The notes under the pieces are model-generated. The model was not told the origin of the DNA and searched no databases. It worked only from the letters and a program-made list of their open reading frames with translations. Shown in pieces: positions 59,395 to 64,000 of a DNA stretch of 64,000 nt. The translations under genes and the position numbers were made by a program. Every line of letters starts with the position of its first letter. Positions within the stretch are counted from its first letter, which is position 1. This stretch comes from Caenimonas koreensis DSM 17982 (lineage in GTDB: Bacteria > Pseudomonadota > Gammaproteobacteria > Burkholderiales > Burkholderiaceae_C), in assembly GCF_009646335.1 (NCBI RefSeq), contig NZ_WJBU01000013.1, positions 93,596-157,595 on the forward strand, written 5' to 3'.

Positions 59395-60411
59395 ATGCCC
59401 ACGAACAAACAAATCCATCTCGACAACCGCCCCGCAGGCGAAGCTTCCGCATCCAACTTCAAGCTGGTTACTGCTGAAACCCCGGCGCTGCAAGACGGCC
59501 AGGTGCTGGTGCGCCACCACTTCATGAGCCTGGACCCGTACATGCGCGGCCGCATGAATGACTCCAAGAGCTACGCCGCACCGCAGCCGCTGGGCCAGGT
59601 GATGCAAGGCGGAACGGTCGGTGAAGTGGTCGAGAGCAAGTCCGACAAATACAAGGTGGGCGACAAGGTCGTCGGCTTTGGCGGCTGGCAGGAATACAGC
59701 GTTGTCAATGCCGATCAAGTCGGCGCGCTGCGCAAGGTCGATACGACGCACGTGCCGCTGTCGCACTACCTGGGCGCCGTGGGCATGCCCGGCGTCACGG
59801 CCTGGTATGGCCTGGTGAAGATCATCCAGCCGAAGGCAGGGCAGACAGTGGTGGTGAGCGCTGCCTCGGGCGCGGTGGGCAGCGCTTTCGGCGCACTCGC
59901 CAAGGCTCGTGACCTGCGCGTGGTCGGCATTGCGGGCGGTGAAGACAAGTGCAAGTACGTGACTGACGATCTCGGCTTTGACGCCTGCATCGACTACAAG
60001 GCGCATCGCGATGTCGGCGCGCTGTCGAAGGCGTTGAAAGCCGCTTGCCTCGATGGCATCAGCGGCTACTTCGAGAACGTGGGCGGCGTGGTAATGGACG
60101 CCGTGATGACGCGCATGAACGCGTTCGGCCGCATTGCGCTGTGCGGAATGATCGCCGGCTACGACGGCAAGCCCGTGCCCATGTCGTTCCCGCAACTGCT
60201 GCTGACCAACCGCATGACGCTCGAAGGCTTCATCGTCAGCGAGCACATGGAAGTCTGGCCCGAAGCGCTCACGGAACTCGGCATGCTCGTCGGCACAGGC
60301 AAGCTGCGCCCGCGTGAGTCGGTGGCCCAGGGCATCGAAGCGGCGCCTGAGGCCTTCCTTGGTTTGCTCAAGGGTCGCAACTTTGGCAAGCAGCTGGTCA
60401 AGCTGATCTGA
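59395..60411 (+). CDS. NADP-dependent MDR oxidoreductase (CurA/leukotriene-B4-dehydrogenase-like)
   Basis: 338-residue zinc-independent medium-chain reductase. N-terminal NRPAGEASASNFKLV and SLDPYMRGRMNDSKSY are the family hallmarks. Cofactor motif AASGAVGSAFGALAK in the middle, and C-terminal GKLRPRESVAQGIEAAPEAFLGLLKGRNFGKQLVKL. Lacks zinc-ligand Cys/His pattern. Reduces enal or enone double bonds with NADPH. Start at 59395 after GAGAGACGACC. Confidence 0.92.
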   Translation: MPTNKQIHLDNRPAGEASASNFKLVTAETPALQDGQVLVRHHFMSLDPYMRGRMNDSKSYAAPQPLGQVMQGGTVGEVVESKSDKYKVGDKVVGFGGWQEYSVVNADQVGALRKVDTTHVPLSHYLGAVGMPGVTAWYGLVKIIQPKAGQTVVVSAASGAVGSAFGALAKARDLRVVGIAGGEDKCKYVTDDLGFDACIDYKAHRDVGALSKALKAACLDGISGYFENVGGVVMDAVMTRMNAFGRIALCGMIAGYDGKPVPMSFPQLLLTNRMTLEGFIVSEHMEVWPEALTELGMLVGTGKLRPRESVAQGIEAAPEAFLGLLKGRNFGKQLVKLI

Positions 60412-60426
60412 ACCCCGCGAGGCGAT

Positions 60427-62106
60427 GTGACGCCCACCCATGAGGTCGTCAACCAGCCGCAGCCGCTGGCTGGCTACAACCTGTTCGACGGCAACCGGGG
60501 CCTGCGCGACGCACTGAAATTCAACGCGCCTGCGCTGGATGTCGCTGAGCTGTCATCGCTTGGCGCGACGCTGGGCAGCGCACAGATGCAGACCCACGCG
60601 CGGCTGGCCAATGTGCACACGCCGCAGCTGCACACGCACGACCGGTTCGGCCGGCGCGTTGACGAGGTGGAGTTTCATCCGAGCTATCACGTGTTGATGC
60701 GGGCGGCGGTGGAGGCGGGCCTGCATGGCACGCCTTGGGCAAGGGAAGGGGAGAAGAGCCCCCACCCCAGCCCTCCCCCAGAGGGGGAGGGAGCGAATGC
60801 GCATGTGCTGCGGGCGGCGGGGTTCATGCTGTTCACGGAGCTTGAGCCGTCCATCCTTTGCCCGATCTCGATGACGTACGCGGTGACGCCGGCGCTTCGA
60901 GGCAACGCGGCTATCTACAACGACTGGGGGCCCAGGCTCACCAGCCGCGCTTATGACCCCCAACTCAAGCACTGGCGCGACAAGGCCGGTGTGACGATGG
61001 GCATGGGCATGACCGAAAAGCAGGGCGGCTCAGACGTGCGCGCGAACACGACCGTGGCCGTACCCGATGGCGAAGACGCGTGGGGCAAGCGCTATCGCAT
61101 CACGGGCCACAAGTGGTTCTTCTCGGCGCCGATGTGCGATGCATTCCTGGTCCTCGCGCAGGCACCCGCCGGACTCACGTGCTTCTTCCTGCCACGCGTG
61201 CTGGAAGACGGCTCGCTCAACGCCATCCACATCCAGCGCCTGAAAGACAAGCTGGGCAACAAGGCCAATGCAAGTTCAGAAGTTGAATTTCATTCGGCGC
61301 AGGCGTGGCTCGTCGGCGACGAGGGCAGAGGCGTTCCGCAGATTCTGGAGATGGGCACGATGACGCGGCTGGACTGCGCGCTCGGCACCAGTGGCCTGAT
61401 GCGGCAGGCGCTGTCGATCGCGCTGAATCATTGTTCGCAGCGTCTGGCTTTCGGCAAGCGGCTGATCGAGCAGCCGCTCATGCGCAATGTGCTGGCCGAT
61501 CTGGCGCTTGAATCGGAAGCAGCGACGGCGCTGTCGATTCGCCTTGCACGCGCGTTCGACCGCAGCAGTGACGAACACGAACGCGTGATGGCGCGGGTGC
61601 TCACGCCCATTTCCAAATTCTGGATCTGCAAGCGCGGCTCGCACTTCGCGCAGGAGGCGATGGAGTGCCTTGGCGGCAATGGCTATGTCGAGGAGGGCGG
61701 CGAAGGCATCATGGCCCGCATCTATCGCGAGATGCCGCTCAACTCCATCTGGGAAGGCGCAGGCAACATCATGTCGCTGGACTTGATGCGCGCCTTGCGC
61801 AAGGCCGACGTCGCAGCGGCACTGGCCGCAGAGCTCGCACCGGCAAAGGGCGCGCATGCCGCGCTGGACCGCATGATCGCCTCGCTGCCGATGCGCGTCG
61901 AAGAAATGGCGAGCGAAATGCACGCGCGGCGGCTCGCGCAAGACGTGGCACTGGCAGTTCAAGCGGCGCTACTTTTCCAGAGCGCGCCTGCGCCCCTGTT
62001 CGCTGCGTTTTGCGACTCGCGCATCGCAGGCAACTGGGGCCATGCATTCGGCACACTCGGCGCAGCAACAGACTTCGACACCATCATTGAACGGGCCATG
62101 CCATGA
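60427..62106 (+). CDS. AidB-like acyl-CoA dehydrogenase family protein
   Basis: 559 residues from GTG 60427. AidB-type N-terminal domain (NQPQPLAGYNLFDGNRGLRDAL) and flavin core MGMTEKQGGSDVRANTT, HKWFFSAPMCDAFLVLAQ, GTSGLMRQALSIALNHCSQRLAFGKRL and ECLGGNGYVEEGGEGIMARIYREMPLNSIWEGAGNIMSLDLMRAL. In E. coli AidB is an alkylation-response flavoprotein that binds DNA. A palindromic repeat adds about 17 residues (about 106-122) in the loop after HGTPW. Stop overlaps the GST-like start. An ogt gene two positions downstream fits a repair link. Confidence 0.9.
   Translation: MTPTHEVVNQPQPLAGYNLFDGNRGLRDALKFNAPALDVAELSSLGATLGSAQMQTHARLANVHTPQLHTHDRFGRRVDEVEFHPSYHVLMRAAVEAGLHGTPWAREGEKSPHPSPPPEGEGANAHVLRAAGFMLFTELEPSILCPISMTYAVTPALRGNAAIYNDWGPRLTSRAYDPQLKHWRDKAGVTMGMGMTEKQGGSDVRANTTVAVPDGEDAWGKRYRITGHKWFFSAPMCDAFLVLAQAPAGLTCFFLPRVLEDGSLNAIHIQRLKDKLGNKANASSEVEFHSAQAWLVGDEGRGVPQILEMGTMTRLDCALGTSGLMRQALSIALNHCSQRLAFGKRLIEQPLMRNVLADLALESEAATALSIRLARAFDRSSDEHERVMARVLTPISKFWICKRGSHFAQEAMECLGGNGYVEEGGEGIMARIYREMPLNSIWEGAGNIMSLDLMRALRKADVAAALAAELAPAKGAHAALDRMIASLPMRVEEMASEMHARRLAQDVALAVQAALLFQSAPAPLFAAFCDSRIAGNWGHAFGTLGAATDFDTIIERAMP
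60755..60793 (-). repeat. 39-bp GC-rich palindromic repeat inside the AidB-like gene
   Basis: Reverse orientation copy of the purL element: CCCTCCCCC (60771-60779) and GGGGGAGGG (60783-60791) form a 9-bp stem with loop AGA, and the complement of TGGGGTGGGGGCTCT lies at 60755-60769. Identical to the purL copy except at loop and one spacer base. In frame; translated here as SPHPSPPPEGEG. Confidence 0.85.
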
Positions 62107-63059
62107 CCACCCTCATCCTTCACCACTACCCCAGCTCGCCTTTCTCCGAAAAAATCCGTGCGGTGCTGGGCTACAAGCAGCTCGCGTGGAAGTCAGTGGT
62201 GATCCCGGCGATCATGCCCAAGCCCGATGTGATCGCGCTCACGGGCGGCTACCGCAAGACACCGTTCATGCAGGTCGGCGCGGACATCTATTGCGACAGC
62301 GCGCTCATCTGCGACATGCTCGAACATGTGCGGGCTGAACCCACGCTGTATCCACCGCACTTGAAGGGCGTCTCGCGCATCTTCGCGCAGTGGGCCGACA
62401 CGACGCTCTTCTGGGCCGCGATGGCCTACAACCTGCAACCCAAGGGCGCAGCGCAGGTGTTCGCAAAAGCGCCGCCAGAAGCAGCCAAGGCCTTTGCAGA
62501 AGACCGCAAGGCCATGACGGGTGGCATGACGCGCCTGCGGCCTGCCGATGCCACTTCCGCCTATCGCTCGTACCTGCGGCGCATTGCGCACATGGTGGAG
62601 GAGCATGACTTCTTGTTCGGGGCCGAGCCGTGCATCGCTGACTTTGCGGCGTATCACAGCCTCTGGTACACACGCGTGCAGACGCCGGTGATGGCGGACA
62701 TCCTTGCTGCAACGCCCGCCGTGAGCGAATGGATGGACCGCATGGCCGCCATCGGCCATGGTGCGATGGAGAAGTTCAGCGCAGCAGACGCCATCACGAT
62801 TGCACATGGAGCCGAGCCGATGCCAGCGGGGCAGAACCTGCTGATCGACAGCGCCTTCCAGGACGACCATGGCATTGCGCTGGGCAGCGAAGTGACTGTG
62901 GCCGCAGAAACCTTCGGGCCAGAGGCAACGCAAGGCACGCTGATGGCGGCCACGCGCACGCACTTCACGCTGCGCCGCGAAGACCCGCGCGCGGGCCTCG
63001 TGCACGTGCACTTCCCGCGAGTGGGCTACGTAATGCGCAAGGTCGAAGCTGCTGCCTGA
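62103..63059 (+). CDS. Glutathione S-transferase family protein with extra C-terminal domain
   Basis: 318 residues, against 200-230 for a standard GST. Thioredoxin-fold part about 1-80 (LHHYPSSPFSEKIRAVLGYKQLAW, DSALICDMLE), helical GST part about 85-225 (FGAEPCIADFAAYHSLWYTR), then an added mostly beta segment about 228-318 (NLLIDSAFQDDHGIALGSEVTVAAETFGPEATQGTLMAATRTHFTLRR, VHVHFPRVGYVMRKV). The catalytic Ser/Cys is in SSPFSEK. The added domain is not recognised. Overlaps the AidB-like stop by four bases. Confidence 0.85.
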   Translation: MTTLILHHYPSSPFSEKIRAVLGYKQLAWKSVVIPAIMPKPDVIALTGGYRKTPFMQVGADIYCDSALICDMLEHVRAEPTLYPPHLKGVSRIFAQWADTTLFWAAMAYNLQPKGAAQVFAKAPPEAAKAFAEDRKAMTGGMTRLRPADATSAYRSYLRRIAHMVEEHDFLFGAEPCIADFAAYHSLWYTRVQTPVMADILAATPAVSEWMDRMAAIGHGAMEKFSAADAITIAHGAEPMPAGQNLLIDSAFQDDHGIALGSEVTVAAETFGPEATQGTLMAATRTHFTLRREDPRAGLVHVHFPRVGYVMRKVEAAA

Positions 63060-63061
63060 GC

Positions 63062-63607
63062 ATGGCTGCGGGCGAGGGCTACGCATTTTTCTCGACGCCG
63101 ATTGGCGAATGCGGCATCGCCTGGCGCGGCGACGCGATCGTGGGCGTGCAGTTGCCGGGCGCTACGCAGGCGCAGGGCCGCGCGCGCATGGCTGGCCGGT
63201 TTGCGCACTTGCATGAAGCCACGCCGCCCGCATGGGTGGCCGATGCGATGCGGCGCATCGCAGCACTGCTGGAAGGCGAGGCGGATGACCTGCGCGACTT
63301 GCCGCTCGATATGTCGGCTGTGCCCGAATTCAATCGCCGCGTGTATGAGATTTCCCGCGGCATCGCGCCGGGACGCACGTTGACCTATGGCGACATCGCT
63401 TTGCAACTTGGCGACAAGGGGCTGGCGCGCGCGGTAGGCCAGGCGCTGGGCCACAACCCGTTTGCACCCGTGGTGCCGTGCCATCGAATCCTGGGCGCAG
63501 GCAACAGTGGGACGGGATTTTCAGCCGCGGGTGGCGTTGCCACCAAGTTGAAGATGCTGGAGATTGAGCGTGCGCAACTGGGTGGAGAGCCGGGGTTGTT
63601 TGACTAG
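63062..63607 (+). CDS. ogt: Methylated-DNA--protein-cysteine S-methyltransferase
   Basis: 181-residue suicide repair protein that removes O6-alkylguanine. Active-site PVVPCHRIL with C140, preceded by RAVGQALGHNPFAP. The Ogt/AdaB-type N-terminal domain is present. The start at 63062 (MAAGEGYAFFSTPIG) is two bases after the GST stop. It follows the AidB-like gene, giving a possible alkylation-repair pair. The gene symbol ogt is used for the family; ada-type alternatives are possible. Confidence 0.9.
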   Translation: MAAGEGYAFFSTPIGECGIAWRGDAIVGVQLPGATQAQGRARMAGRFAHLHEATPPAWVADAMRRIAALLEGEADDLRDLPLDMSAVPEFNRRVYEISRGIAPGRTLTYGDIALQLGDKGLARAVGQALGHNPFAPVVPCHRILGAGNSGTGFSAAGGVATKLKMLEIERAQLGGEPGLFD

Positions 63608-63914
63608 GGCCTACCGGTCCCCGCACACATTGGGTTTTGCCTCGGCGGGATGGAGCGTCCAGAAATCGCGAACTCGCGCTACGGTGACACCCAGTGAGCT
63701 GATTCAACTACTCGACTGTCGGTGTCCAGCTCGAATGACCAAGCTTCAAGCCCTAACGGCTGCAACGGGTTGTAGTACCAAACACGGCGCACGCAAGGCG
63801 TGACGCAAGCACGACTAGCGTAGCGGGAATTCACAACAGTACCCGAATCCAATTCGTCGGGCCGCCCCATAGCCTGACCTTGCCCCTGTTTGACGAATCC
63901 CTTAACCGAGCTTG
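63608..63914. other. Gap with no convincing gene
   Basis: About 307 bases between ogt and the insertion-sequence gene. A minus-strand open frame of 63 residues (63679-63870, MGRPDELDSGTVVNSRY... with WYYNPLQPLGLEAWSFELD) looks like a truncated or orphan hypothetical rather than a shadow, but it has no clear ribosome site. Nucleotide composition is less GC-rich and codon-like bias is weak, consistent with a decayed region beside the insertion. Confidence 0.6.
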
Positions 63915-64000
63915 TTAAGCGGACTTCTTTTCCTGGGCCGCCAACCAGTTTCTCTCATGCTGCATTGGGCTCACGTACCCCAGCGTCGAATGCAGCCTCG
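63875..64000 (-). mobile_element. IS3-family insertion sequence, right part beyond the window
   Basis: The terminal stretch TGACCTTGCCCCTG starting at 63875 looks like an inverted-repeat end of an IS3-type element (TG...). It is followed at 63915 on the minus strand by the transposase C-terminus. Only about 125 bases of the element are inside the window. Confidence 0.6.
63915..64000 (-). CDS. IS3-family transposase (orfB), C-terminal fragment
   Basis: The last 27 codons and stop are visible: RLHSTLGYVSPMQHERN then WLAAQEKKSA and TAA (complement of 63915-63917). The R-x-HSxLGYxSP motif is the hallmark of IS3-family integrase-type transposase C-termini. The rest of the gene lies beyond the right edge. 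Confidence 0.88.
   Translation of the reverse strand, partial: RLHSTLGYVSPMQHERNWLAAQEKKSA

Overview
The window is a GC-rich chromosomal segment from a betaproteobacterium, most likely order Burkholderiales. The evidence is the dapC-dapD / dapE-prmB lysine block next to smc-zipA-ligA, glnD next to map, a Liv-type branched-chain transporter inside an acyl-CoA catabolic block, and family-level similarity of most products. I saw no rRNA, tRNA or CRISPR array. Gene density is very high and neighbouring genes often overlap as ATGA.

Layout. 1-9291 is mostly minus strand: an ABC-F ATPase (cut by the left edge), a Cys/Met-type PLP enzyme, prmB, dapE, pilU, dapD and dapC; then an AlkB-like di-iron membrane hydroxylase (+) and an ArsR/YCII pair (-). 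9405-16038 (+) is smc-zipA-ligA. 16148-22572 (+) is a Cus-type copper/silver efflux operon whose adaptor carries a fused CusF-like domain. 22622-24548 holds two toxin-antitoxin-like pairs flanking peptide deformylase. 24697-36376 is housekeeping: a methyltransferase, glnD, map, purL, a DUF1624 membrane protein, a parvulin, bolA, yciB and msrB.

36541-41866 is the most unusual locus. It contains a GNAT/autoinducer-synthase-like acyltransferase gene split by a frameshift at an A8 tract, a CqsS/PhcS-like membrane hybrid kinase (HK-REC-REC-HPt), a PhcR-like response regulator whose output domain is a histidine kinase, and a convergent fatty-acid desaturase whose 3' end overlaps the regulator. The first three genes are linked by ATGA overlaps. 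I read it as a candidate cell-cell signalling circuit with a non-standard signal synthase; this is inference.

41891-63607 begins with selO and an AraC regulator, then a long plus-strand acyl-CoA catabolic block: acyl-CoA ligase, livKHMGF-type transporter, FadB-like enzyme, thiolase, an unknown protein, two acyl-CoA dehydrogenases, SDR, thioesterase, zinc-less MDR reductase, GST-like protein and ogt. The right edge enters an IS3-family element. A 39-bp GC-rich palindromic repeat sits in frame inside two coding genes (purL and the AidB-like dehydrogenase).
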